A stretch of 64,000 bases of DNA from Ichthyophonus hoferi (lineage: Eukaryota > Opisthokonta > Ichthyosporea > Ichthyophonida > Ichthyophonidae), in contig NAOQ01000035.1 in NCBI GenBank assembly GCA_002751075.1, forward strand, positions 104,921 through 168,920, written 5' to 3'. This document shows, piece by piece, positions 1 to 12,737 of the stretch; the first letter of the stretch is position 1; every line of letters begins with the position of its first letter. Under the pieces are notes generated by a model. The model ran no database searches. It was not told where the DNA came from and was given only the letters and a program-made list of their open reading frames with translations. A program made the position numbers and the translations under genes.

Positions 1-62
1 TAGAGTAAGGTAGGGTAGAGTAGGATAGGGTAGGGTAGGGTAGGATAGGATAGGATAGGATA
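1..62. repeat. TAGGG/TAGGA pentanucleotide repeat
   Basis: A degenerate 5-bp tandem repeat (TAGGG, TAGGA, TAGAG) runs from the window edge to about base 62 and fades into AT-rich sequence. It resembles a telomere repeat, but the unit is five bases and lacks the TT of TTAGGG, so I call it an ordinary minisatellite. Confidence 0.8.
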
Positions 63-668
63 TCATACCTATTATAGTATGATAGTATGACATATATAGG
101 ATAGTGTGTGTATATACATACAGCCTTTAGTGGACAATGATATAGTACGAGTTGATGACGATACAAGTCAATACATTACATGATAGCCGTGCATCGGCGT
201 ATATTAGCCAATACATATGAATACCTATTTGTACGCGTATATATTTACATGTCTAGATTATCCTATCTAGCCATATGTACAGATGTACACTTAATGTTTG
301 CTCGATATACGAACGACAGTGCAGATATATATATGTCTATATTTTTCTATACATCTATATACATATACATATATATCTTTAGATGTATTACACTATGCAT
401 ACTGCATATATATATATATATATCCACGTGTCCATATAGAGAGAGAGAGTCACAGTACACATAGCATACCAGTGGGATCATCATAAAAATACGACTGTGT
501 TTCGTTATCATGATGGCTTGTCTGTAATAAAGGAATATATTATGAGAATATTCGCTGCATAATATTGTAAGTCTTATATAAAGACTGTCCATTGGATGTT
601 ATTGAGATTAATGTGTGTAATTGTGTGATATTGTTACCATTAGCCTTGGGGATGAATATTATGAAGAA

Positions 669-852
669 TGGAAAGAGGGAGAGAGGAAGAGAGGAAGAGA
701 AATAGAAAAAGAGAAATAGAAAAAAAGAGAAAGAGAAAAAGAGGTAGAAAAAGAGACATAGCGAAAGAGAAAGTGAAAGAGAGAAATAGAAATAGATAAA
801 TAAAGAAAGATAGAAAGAGAAGGCGAAAAGTGAGAAAGAGAAAAATAAAGCA
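669..852. repeat. Polypurine GAAA/GAGA tract
   Basis: About 180 bases are almost pure A and G on the plus strand, with GAGAAA, GAAAGA and AGAGGA units. The tract lies to the left of the last recognised HDAC-like exon. Serine/phenylalanine-rich open frames on the minus strand here are artefacts of this repeat. Confidence 0.85.
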
Positions 853-965
853 AGGAAAGAATAGGGAGATATCCCGCCATCTGACGACTGTCCCTCTATA
901 GCTTCATATATACATACTATTATACATACTACCATACTATAATGCATACTATCATATATACATAC

Positions 966-2844
966 CCAGTCTACTATGGCAATACGATCTGACACATTAG
1001 CCAATTTAAGGGCCTTTATTGATTGGATAAGTTCGTTCTGATAGAAACCTTGTCTGTTGATAATTAATGGTTACATAGTTTATTGCTCCGTTTTTGCATG
1101 ATATGATAATATATATGAGAATATAAAGGACAGTATGTATGATAGTATGTATAATATTATGTATGATAGTATGCTTGTATATATGTACGTATGATCGGAT
1201 GATAGTATGTATGTATATATGTATTATATATATTATAATAGTATATTTGACAGTATGTAGAGAGAGAGAAAGGAAAGTATGCACACATACAATTGTTCAC
1301 CTGCTGACGACCTATGTTCAATGTGGGGGATCAATGCAATCGCATTCCGTAACTCCCCACCAATCACACCCATGCATGCCTCTACCAAAGAGCCACCTGT
1401 TACAGCAGATGAGCCCAACCATTGGCTGCTACCTCCTGAATCATAACTACCGCACTGTATTGGATATTAAATCACTAACTTTATAGTCGATAGATTTGAT
1501 TGTGGTATAATATATAGTTACATAGAATCAATACCTGAATGACGTTGATCTTAAAAAAGAGAATTTATAAAACCAATAGGAAAATATAATCGATCGTTGT
1601 AAAATATTCCTTTCATTATAAAATAAATCAATAGGAGGTCAAATAGAATGGCTTTAACATTGCATGGACCAATTAGGTCAATTATTGCACAAGGATCTCC
1701 TCCTCTTATTCAAAATTTGTCAGAGATCTCATACCACATTGGCCCTTGCTTATCTTATAGCAGTCGATAATTGGTTGAATATTGTCTTGCCACTATTAAC
1801 TGGCCAGGAAAAGGTGGGAATTGTGCATGATGCATTATATGATTGGATGCTATGAGATCGAAGCCAATCTAAATATTATGTTAAAATTACGGACCAAGTG
1901 GTTCAGACTACCATATAGGTGATGCCTTATTAGGAAGGAGATATGCTATGTATACAACGAATGAGGAGGGGAAGGAGAAATAATAAAACAAAACACCCTA
2001 AAATAAAATAGCATAACATAACACAACACAACATAACATAACATAACATAACATAACATAACATAACATAATATAGCATAACATAACACAACATAACATA
2101 ACATAACGTAGCATAACACAAATAACATAACATGACATAACATAACATAACATAACATAACACAAAATAATATAACATAACAACATAACGCAACATAGCA
2201 CAACATGAAATCATCAACCAAACAAACCAGTACCTCTTCCTTTGTGGCAGGATAGGGGTGGTTAACTTTACATCGATCTAATAAGCCAGTGGTGCGTAGG
2301 GTCTCTAGGATCACATTGCATGGCATTTCTGAGCCATGGTCTGCGTTGGCATTATGACGTAGAGATTGCAAGAATGACTGGTTATAGATCACTCCAGTGT
2401 CCTGGTGGGTATGGGAAATAACAACAATACAGTAAGATAATAGCTATAATACAGTAAGATAATAACTATAATACACAACACAGGCTGCTAAAATCGGTAT
2501 ATATGTAATTATGTGAAAAAAGGAAATAGAATGATTAATAGTACGACTAAGAAGAAGGAATTCTTACAGTAATGGAGAGATTAAGGAAATGATTGGCCTA
2601 AAGTATATTTTCAGATACTTTAAAACGCTTAATATGTATCTATCTTGTCACAAGAGTACATTTACCTCAGATCCTATACGTCGCCAGGATTGTCGTAAAG
2701 GACTAATTGGGATGTAGGCACTTTGATTGGTGGCGCATTTACCATGATATGGTGCTGTATCAGAGTTGCTATATATAGAATTAACACTGGAAGGGCTAGG
2801 GGTAGACTGTGCAGACTGTACAGATGATTTCTTATTGGACAAGC
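966..2844 (-). CDS. Class II histone-deacetylase-like protein, partial, altered active-site motifs
   Basis: Four exons were read on the minus strand: complement(2666..2844), (2234..2401), (1312..1435) and (966..1053). The first is Ser/Pro/Asn-rich (SAQSTPSPSS). It joins in phase 0 to an exon starting DTGVIYNQSF and containing ILETLRTTGLLDRC and ATKEE, the usual N-terminal part of a class II HDAC domain. The third carries SLVEACMGVIGGELRNAIAL, matching the helix before the catalytic loop. The last ends RIAIVDW, the strand before DVHHGNG. Where family members have RPPGHHA this gene reads IPHIEHR, and GFCFFNN reads GFYQNE. Exons two and three do not share a phase, so at least one exon between them is missing from my model. 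The N-terminal exon(s) to the right and the C-terminal half beyond the window are also missing. It may be a pseudoenzyme, a decaying gene or a very divergent HDAC. Confidence 0.65.
2011..2204. repeat. (ATAAC)n pentanucleotide microsatellite
   Basis: About 190 bases of near-perfect CATAA/ATAAC units lie inside an intron of the HDAC-like gene, just past the 5' splice site of the exon ending at 2234. The Cys/Tyr/Met/Leu-rich minus-strand open frames here are repeat artefacts. Confidence 0.9.
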
Positions 2845-5800
2845 CTGTGAAGAAGCAGGGGTATAGGACGGCTATTTAAATATTCGTCCCATTTACCTAC
2901 AGTAAAACGTACACAATCCCTTTCTCTCTCTCTCTTTCTCTTTTTCTTTTTCTCTTTCTCTTCCCCTTTCCTCACTATCTTACCTCTTTCTCTTATTTTC
3001 TCTCTCTTTCCTCCTCTCTCTCTCTCCCCCATCCCAACAGACCCTTCTATGTCTATACCCACATATATCTTCATAGCATTCTATTGTTCTACTAAAACAT
3101 TTCTTTTTCCTTTACATCTTTTCTTTTTCTTTACTTCATATCAGTTCATTCTATCTTTAATCCACCTACCACAACTCTCTCTTATACAGTTTAAAATTTA
3201 ACTGTTAAGATATGTACTCATCCACATGTCGCTAGATCAGGCCAATACTCTACTATCTACCATATATTATATACTATCTATCTACTATATTCTATAGCAT
3301 ATATATTATAGATTATATACTATCTATAATATCCTATCTACTATATACTATTTCTTGTATACTATAGCAACCTCTATGTAAAGGTATCTACACGATTTAC
3401 TTGACAAAATCACCATAAAATACATTGAAATACACCTATGGCCTAGACGTGTAGACTAACTGGGACCCATGATACTAATAATGCAGACCCAATCAAGCCT
3501 TCTAAACTAAAATATATCAAAGAAAGAGAGTACCTACGGTGGTGGGGGTAGGGTAAAGTAGTAGACAGAACACGAGAATCATGAAGCAGTTTATCCGTGT
3601 GTTTTTGTTTAATGGTATGGCATATATTAAGGTCCTTTGAGTCGTCTGTATGTTGTTGTTCTGAGTGCTAGAGAGGCAAACATGTAACGAGGGAATGTGG
3701 TTAATTATATGTTTTGTGTAACTGCATACTAACGGAACTTAATTCTAGTTATGTAGCCGTGGCTGTGTATATATTATATTTATATCCATACTTATACCAT
3801 ACTAAGAGTAACAATTATGTACTATATATGGTAAAATATAACATATAATAATACACTCTGACATTTGATTGCACTGGTATACTTAACTTAATCTTATGAC
3901 TTTTAACCACTAATTAACTATAAAGACGTAGACAAAAAAGCCATAAACCAATCGTCTTGCTTCTTTGTGCTATTTTCTGCTCTGTCACACAAAGTTTCTA
4001 TTGATGCCCTACCCCTAAATCACGTGATCGGCCCTTATAGTCCATCTCCACATCTACATTCCAGTGACATCATAGTTACATCATCAGAATTGTGAAAAGT
4101 GATTGGATAGAGGGGTTGTAAAAGATTAGTAGGTGTTGGTTGGTCTATATATATTATGTGCTATGTTATGCATTGTATGTTTCTTTGCTATGATGCTATT
4201 TTAATTAAGAAAATACACGTTACTATAAGTTCCTATTAAGTGGTAGAAAGAATATTTTATTGTCTATATGCTATTCGATATACTTAATATCTTACTAGTA
4301 AATACAATATCCTTTAGTAAAATAATACTTAATACAATAATACTTCATATAATAATAATCCATACTCAACACAGAACACACTGATTTACTTCATTCCAAT
4401 ACTCACCAATGCAATTACTTAATAATTAATTAGTGCAAAGCTAACACTAAAATAATTAAACAAAAGAAATATCAATTCATATGTATATATCTGTTGTCAA
4501 TATAGCTTACAAACCACCTTGGTTGAGATTCATCTAGCTCCCAATATCAATCTCACTATCTAATGCTGTATTATTTACTTACAGCTATATTATATTAGTA
4601 CCGTTTAATACACGTAGGTAATACCCCTCCTGTGTACATAAAATGCCACTGACTACATACAACTATGCATGCTTTTATTCATTGTAGTTCCATATCATTT
4701 CACTCAGTACCCGTCAGTAAATTCAAAACATGCATTCAAGCCAACACTGTATATAACAACTTGTTCACTTCCTCCTACCTGGTCCGTCCAAGGTGGGTAT
4801 CGCTGTAATTACATTATTGGCTTGTTCTTTGAAGTAATTGATAAAGTTTGTAATGACCAGGTCGTTAATTTTATTGTTACTGTAGCAAAATAATCTATAT
4901 CAGTATCAGTTCGCAATATTTGTAGTGAACCTACAGATGGAGCCTTCAGATGAACATGTGATTACTTAAATTTTCCGCGAGCGCAGGTCCAAAGCAGGCA
5001 AGCTTAAGCATTTTAGATGATATTTGTAAATTTTCTTACTAATATTAATAGTAAATAACCTAAAACTTAACTTAATAGTATCAAGTACGAAGCATTGATA
5101 TGTTCGGCAGCAGAAAAAAAAGGGAAATATAGTACATAAAATATAACGTGTTCATACGTCCGGCACTAACACAGCACATGGAGCAATAAATATTAACAAA
5201 ACCAACGTAAATATCATCAAAAAATCTTAGGCAAGAGTGTTAAGAGATAGACTGGGTAGGTAGAGCACTGTAGTTCGTCAGTGCAGGTTCTACATAGTTA
5301 TGTTTTTCTTTCTAACCTAATACTTGCAACTTAGTCATGCTTCCTTATTTCACCCATAATGTTATACCTATTAAAAGCTTTCCAATGGTAAAAGCTCTTT
5401 GAATGTTGTCTACATTTTGTTGTCATGCGATTTGAACTGCCTGAGGGTTCGTCTGGTTCATCTGTCAAGCTCATTCGTCCAACGGAATTATTGACTTTAA
5501 GGTAGTAGTAAACCCACGGTTTATTCACAAAAAAAAACTGTCAAAAACAAACTAAGTACAATAAATATAAGCCGAGTACACTAAATATAAACTTATTAAG
5601 CAAGTAACTGTGTTAGTTAATGGTAATATAAAATTTTATTAAAGGAATAATCTAAGAAAAAAAAAACAAAGCGTAGTAATAACATTAGGTATAAACCTAA
5701 GAAGCGCAACTACACGCCTAACTACATCTATTCCATAGAAGCTGCTAACTGGTATCAGCAACCAATCAGGGTCAAGACAGGGTTGGAATTAAAGATAATG

Positions 5801-8800
5801 CATAAGCGTAATAGTGATTCGGTCGATTTCTTGGCGTGAGTTTACATACCGTAGCCTCTATTGGTAAGTTTATTTAGATATGTTATTTTGTGCTACCTCT
5901 ATTATTTTTCTATGGAGGAGATGGTTTGATCCTGTACTTTATGACATTGTTTATCCATTTACTTACTTGGTTAGATAGAGTCTTCTTTTTAAGTAGTCAC
6001 TAGCTTTATCAGAATAGAATTCTTAGGCTTTTATTGTTTTATTCACTAAGCATTAACTTGTAGATTGTGTATATAAACTAGGTTATATTTAGTTATATTA
6101 GCATCTAGCGTGCGTAACTTTAACCTGACATCAAACCAAGGAATTTTCGGTGATTGTTTTGATTGTTTCATTTACAAACCGAATTATAATGTGCTTTGCA
6201 TTTATTGTGAAAATATGGTGCTAGATATGCTAAAAGAAAAGAAAAAAGCTTTAGATCAATCATGATCAATGATATCATTGCATATTATGAGTAAATTGTG
6301 TTACTCACCAATCGCTTTTGTGTAGGATGTGACATGGTAGGGTGTTAAGGAAGGAATAAATAACCAATTAAAAATATATCCATTTTCTTGTCTTTCCATT
6401 ACATTTTCTAGACAAGCCGCATTATGCACGATCTTGTCATTGTTCTAATATATTGGTAGTTGATGATGGAAATAACAATTGTAAGATTATTATTATTACT
6501 ATTATCATTATTGTCTACATTGTTCAGCTATTAACAATCCAAGTTACGTGCATCATTACTCCTCTTTCCTTTATTTCTCTCATTTGCATGCACACGTTAT
6601 TTGGGTATGCTTCTATTTTTATGCATGATTTTTGACGTCATCCCTTCGTTGTTTATCCTATATTCAGTACTCTTCTTATTTATTACATATCCATGTGCAC
6701 ACATGTGTATATACCATAGTGTCAGAGAGGAATGAGGTTAAGCTTTGTGTAACAGATAGGCATCAAAGGTTAGGTTTAAAACAGAGTACTAATATGCAAA
6801 TGGAACTGAATGAACAATAGGGGAGAACATGCATCAGCCTTGTGCTGGAAGCTGTGTATTATTCTTGGAATACTTTAATAAATAATATACCGTATCCCAG
6901 AAGAGCTCGGGTTTGGGTTCTAGTGTACTAGTTTGCAAATTAATGTGAGAATATTTACATCTATGTAATGTATATAAATGAACATTGTCACAAAATGGGC
7001 CTAGTTTCTTCTGGTATATAACTACATAATTGTATAATTGGTTTGTAGATTTACGCCTTTTTTGGTATGCATGCATATAACATCTTTCAAAGTACATGCA
7101 TATACTCTAGGTGCGGGGATTCATATACATAAGTGTGTATAGATTAAAATGTCAACATCCTAATGAAGCCTTCTCACTCATTTAGCAGGCCTATTTCTAT
7201 CTTTCTCCCTTCTGTATCGTTCTCACTATTTCCTTGTGTCACTACTCTCTGCTGGACCTTTAGCGGACTTCAATATGTAGATAAAGGACGGAAGCATAAA
7301 AAGTTACTACTTGGGTCAATTTTTAGTCAAGATCACGATATATTGCGAATTTTTGTGGTGCCTCCGATAAATTTGGAAGAGTAACCACGATTTACTTGGA
7401 TAATCCGAGCTAATCTACTCGGCCAGAGAGTTGAACACTAGATTAAATAGTTACCACACACTGGCCTTTATAGCCTATATAAATTCGTACTTTACTTTTA
7501 AATATTTATAACACGTGTATTTGTAAATAGCTGTACAGATCTTATTCTATGAATTATGGCAACACAAGGTATTCAGAAACAATCCATTGGTTTGCAAATA
7601 TTCTATAAAAGCAAAACCAAATTCACCAATGGATAATAGTCACCTTTTGCATTGCATCTATGTGTATACATACATATGTAAGTATTGGTATACAGATTGA
7701 ATCAAAACTGACTATTTATTAGAGTATGTTAACAATGATTTTCTTTTCTCCTAGTATCCGCCTAACTTGCAATGAAAGACAAAGATTGAATAGGAAAAAT
7801 TCAAAAAAAAAAGTTTATATGAATGTTTCCAACGCAACTACCGAGTTAATAAATTATACCGTGTATTTATAATCAGTTTCTTATACATACTTTTCAAGGT
7901 ATTTAGTATACAGTGCAATTATAATTTATAATAATATTATTATAGGAGGTTTTGAAAAACTCGACTGCCGGGCAAACTTGCACTGATTCTTGGTTCTTTC
8001 AGTTAATCAGTTGACCTATGATTGGAGGGTTGGCGTCCACTGCACCCTATTTATCTCATTTTGTCGGTTATGAATACCAGAAAATGTATTAAGAAATGTG
8101 CCAATAGTAATAATTTGTTTTAACCAAATGCCGAGTTGTCTTTTATTAATCAATGGAGAGCTAACAATGCGTGTATACCGATGGTCCACTAGTTCCCCCA
8201 GGGGTATGTCCGTGGCTTATGGCTTATGTCGCGTACGGGCTCACTTTCATTGCGTTATCTATATTGTGGCTCATCAAATTGGATTTGTCGATTACACAAG
8301 ACAGATTCACATGTTCAGTCAGGGTGTAAAAACTCTTCTTATCTCTGCAATGCAATGTGTTCTTCCTATTGGTTAATACTTTATCCAATGATTGTAGGTT
8401 TAGGTTTAATACGTTCGAATTTTGAACACTTTTTGCGCCGTGCCATTTTATTGGGCCAATCATGGTATTGGTTTTCTTAAATCTCATTGAGTAATAATAA
8501 TTTAAAATGTCAGATTAGGGAGCTGAATATTATATTCATAAAACTACATATAATAAAGTGATTATACTATATAATAATATAATACATTCCAATTCCCCAA
8601 AAAATCTTTTGTCTGTTCATCGATGGTGCTCAAGACATTTAATTATAAACACAATATCATCTATTTTTATATATATATTTATAAAATCAGGGCCTCTATT
8701 TTAAGGCCTCTAAATCAGCTCAAATATCAATAAAATGTAGGTAGTTACAAATTGCAAATGGCTCATAAGTGTTGGCATGATAAAAGTCGTTTAGGGGTAT

Positions 8801-9313
8801 TATGTTATAGCTATTCGTTATAGGGTTTGTATGAAAGGTGTGTGTGAGGTGCTGTTAGGTGTGTATATGCATTATTAGCGTGCATGGATGGTTGAGAAAG
8901 TGTAATAATACATATAGAAATGGAGGAAGGGAAAAGAGAAAATGAATATGTAGGGAAAGAGAGGGAACTTGAAGTGAGATGCAGTGTATTTGATATAGAA
9001 TTAGATAGAATCATTCCGGTAATTGGTACGAGAAAGAAATATATAAAAAGAAGAAACCATATTAAAGAGATTGTGAGAGAACAAGACAGAGCTTGATGGA
9101 TATAAAAACTAAACTGGAATGGAAAGATACAACATGTATATCAATATGAGAGAAGAAAAGATGAAAAACAGAAATATATATGTAGAAAGAGGATGAGAGG
9201 GAGAAAGAAGAGAAGCGTATGCTGTATAATAATCATGAATATCAATATATTACACCCCAATGTTGTCTGTACCCACGATTGACTCTTTTTTATTTTACAT
9301 ATATTAGTAGACC
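2845..9313. other. No recognised gene; AT-rich, simple repeats
   Basis: About 6.5 kb. It begins with a polypyrimidine CTCTTT tract at about 2921-3030, the opposite polarity to the purine tract at 669-852. The rest is AT-rich sequence with many ATTGG/CCAAT pentamers, short open frames without splice support and no recognisable domain. The 5' exon(s) of the HDAC-like gene should lie here but I could not identify them. Confidence 0.6.
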
Positions 9314-12081
9314 ATGGAGGAGGAGCAGTTAGACCATGTGGGTCCACAAGTCAACCTCTCTGAGGTGGTTATACGAGGGATTAGCACAGGCTTTTCTAAT
9401 ATCTGTGGTGCCCCGTTTGAGACTACCAAGGTAATATACACGGGATAGACTGGTAGTTCAGACAGGAAGTGATGGACATAAATATATAGCCGCCTTTAAT
9501 ACTTCCCTGGAATACCCTATACTGTACCTCTCTCCATGCCTACCCTCTTGCACTTACACACCAATAGACACCCCCCCTCTTGCCTCTTCTATTATATACA
9601 TATTAGCGCAAAACAAGTGTGTTGGATTTCTTCCAGTATCATGATATGGCCGTCTTATAAAATGTAATCTTTCAATTCTTTTGAAAGGGTGAGGGTCTGC
9701 CTCATTCTTCACCACATGTTCATATAGTGTCTTCTTCTCCTTCCCCTGTTTCTACCCATCTTTTCTATTTCTCTTCCTCTCTATTCTTATATTAATGTAC
9801 CTATTCTATTCCTCTCATGACACTCTCTTACAGTGAAACCCTACCAGACCACATCTAACCTACACCTCTCTATACTTCTCAATACCCTTTTTTGCTATTC
9901 TCTTTCTTACAACCATGCATACTATACCCCCCCTCTCTTTCCGCATTTGCTTGTCTTTCCCTCCGCCTCGTTTCCCAATTTTTTTATTTTGATAATTTCA
10001 TATATATATTCACACACACATACATATACACATGCAAATACACATACACATGCAAATACACATACACATACACATACACATACATATACATATACACATG
10101 CATATATAGACATGCTCCTACTCGTACTCACACACATACACCTAATACATACACAGACACATAAATATGCATATACATATAGATATATTCATACTCTCAC
10201 ACATACTCATACATATGCATAGACACACATACACACATACATACACATCCACATACATATATATACAGCCACATATATATAACCATACACATACACATGC
10301 ATACACATATACATATACGTATACTCACACAAATACACATACAGATACACGTACACATATATAAGCATACCTATAAGCTTACACCCCGTTTGCTTTCCTC
10401 CTTTCTCTTTATGTGCATCATTCCCATCCTGTATTATATACCATTAATTAACATATCCCTACTGCAGACCCTGGTACAAGTTCAAAATAAAAACCCTGTA
10501 GTTACCCAGGGAACTGTACCAGGTATGGTAATTAATAACTAAAGGCGATTGGTTGATGTCTAGATGATGTTGGGTTTTAGTAGCCTATAAAGAAAGGAAA
10601 GTTAATAAATATAGTAATGCAGGAGGGTATCCATACGTGATCTTATTGGTTCTTAGGGTATTGCTATAGCAACGGTGATGAGGAATGAACCAAAAAACAT
10701 ATTTGGTAGCTGGACTATGATTGGATGAAAAGACTGGGATATAGTAGGAGAAGAAGAAGGAGAGGATAAGAAGGAGAGGTGGGGTGTAACCAGGGAAGGG
10801 CTACGTAGATGTAAAGATAAAAGACTATAGCCAATTAGATATATAGAGGAATAGGAAGAAATGAAAGTGACTTATGTCATGAATAGGATTAACCAATGGG
10901 ATGAGACTAGTGAGGTATGTGATTGAAGGTTTAAACCATGACGTCACATAGAAGAGGAGGGGACGGATGAAGTATGGAGTCTAGAGGGTCAAAAACATGC
11001 CTTCAGCGTGATTCCTATTAGTCAATGGTGGAGGGCCAACACGCCCAAAGCCATAGGAGAGGTAGGTAGTAACCTATACAGAGGACAAGGGAGGAGGAAG
11101 GAGGGGAAGAGAGGGAGGAGTGTAAACCAGAAGTAACAGGATGATTAAATTGGACCCAATAGAAGTACCTAAAATATACCTAGATATGTCTTATATCCTC
11201 CCCTTTCCACTCTTTTCTCCAATCAGTTTCTCCGCTGCTTTCTTGAGCGCTGCATCCGCGAATCAATTGACTCTGGACCTGAACCGGAAGAGCTCCTTAT
11301 GATGGATCGGATTACAAACCAACCAATCACCATTGAGGTCACTCCTGATTTACCATTGGATACCCTTGCCGTGACTTCACATGCTATCTCTGGTGCCCTC
11401 TCTGGGATCTTAGCCAATCCATTTGAAGTTGTACACACTAGGTGTGTAAAGAGTCCCTTCCTCCCTCCCTTCCTCGTCTTCCACTGTCCCATTATATTTT
11501 ATTTCTTATCTAGGGATCAATCTTGTGATAATGTGGGCATTGGTTCACCAGTGTTATAGTCATTGATCAATCATTAGGTGCCTGCCAACCCTAACACCAC
11601 CCTTTTATTGGTCTTGATTTCCTCTCTTCCTATCTATGATGTTCGGCATGGGAATGGAGTGATAGATGTATGTATGTATATATGCCAACGCCACCGTAAA
11701 GCTATAATATATACTTTGGTGTATTTTCTATTTGCTCTTATTGGATCGTGTGGAATCTATCTGGTAGCTATATATAGCTATGTGTTATACTATTTTCCTT
11801 CCCCTTACATGTACGTACATACTCTTAGTATATAGCATGGGATATGGCCTAAATGGTATACCATATAATATATCTCCTATAGTATAACCCCCTTACAGCC
11901 TGTCCAACCATACTATATTTCTTTCTCCCCCCTTCTCTATCCTTAATACCTCTACTTCTTTTTTGCTATTGGTTCAATATATCAGCCGCCCTTCCTAACT
12001 AATTGAAGTCTACACTCGTACTTATCACCACCACCACCATCGCATACACATGATAACATAGATACATACAACCACCCATTC

Positions 12082-12116
<35 letters not shown>

Positions 12117-12700
12117 CAGACTTCTTGTCCAGCGGCGAGTAAAGGGAGAGCTGTACTATAAGGATGTGTTTGACGCCATAAAGCGNNNNNNNNNNNNNNN
12201 NNNNNNNNNNNNNNNNNNNNNNNNNNNNNNNNNNNNNNNNNNNNNNNNNNNNNNNNNNNNNNNNNNNNNNNNNNNNNNNNNNNNNNNNNNNNNNNNNNNN
12301 NNNNNNNNNNNNNNNNNNNNNNNNNNNNNNNNNNNNNNNNNNNNNNNNNNNNNNNNNNNNNNNNNNNNNNNNNNNNNNNNNNNNNNNNNNNNNNNNNNNN
12401 NNNNNNNNNNNNNNNNNNNNNNNNNNNNNNNNNNNNNNNNNNNNNNNNNNNNNNNNNNNNNNNNNNNNNNNNNNNNNNNNNNNNNNNNNNNNNNNNNNNN
12501 NNNNNNNNNNNNNNNNNNNNNNNNNNNNNNNNNNNNNNNNNNNNNNNNNNNNNNNNNNNNNNNNNNNNNNNNNNNNNNNNNNNNNNNNNNNNNNNNNNNN
12601 NNNNNNNNNNNNNNNNNNNNNNNNNNNNNNNNNNNNNNNNNNNNNNNCACCGCCACCATCGCATACACATGATAACATAGATACATACAACCACCCATTC

Positions 12701-12737
<37 letters not shown>

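Noticed and set aside
1-62. Telomere at the left end
   Set aside because: The unit is the pentamer TAGGR, only about 60 bases, and a gene continues to the window edge.
1930-2217. Cys/Tyr/Leu/Met-rich protein frame
   Set aside because: Pure translation of the ATAAC microsatellite.
5256-5312. tRNA-like GGTAGAGCACTG...GGTTC segment
   Set aside because: Resembles a D arm and B box, but no acceptor stem, T stem or cloverleaf can be drawn; at most a tRNA-derived relic.
5331-5528. Minus-strand 65-codon frame (with TDEPDEPSGSSN)
   Set aside because: Non-repetitive and looks somewhat protein-like, but isolated, with no acceptor or donor giving a neighbour exon and no family recognised.
9833-10364. 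His/Thr/Tyr-rich frames on both strands
   Set aside because: Translation of CA/TACA repeats inside the first carrier intron.
12025-12714. Long open frames through the N gap
   Set aside because: They are created by unknown bases and have no sequence content.
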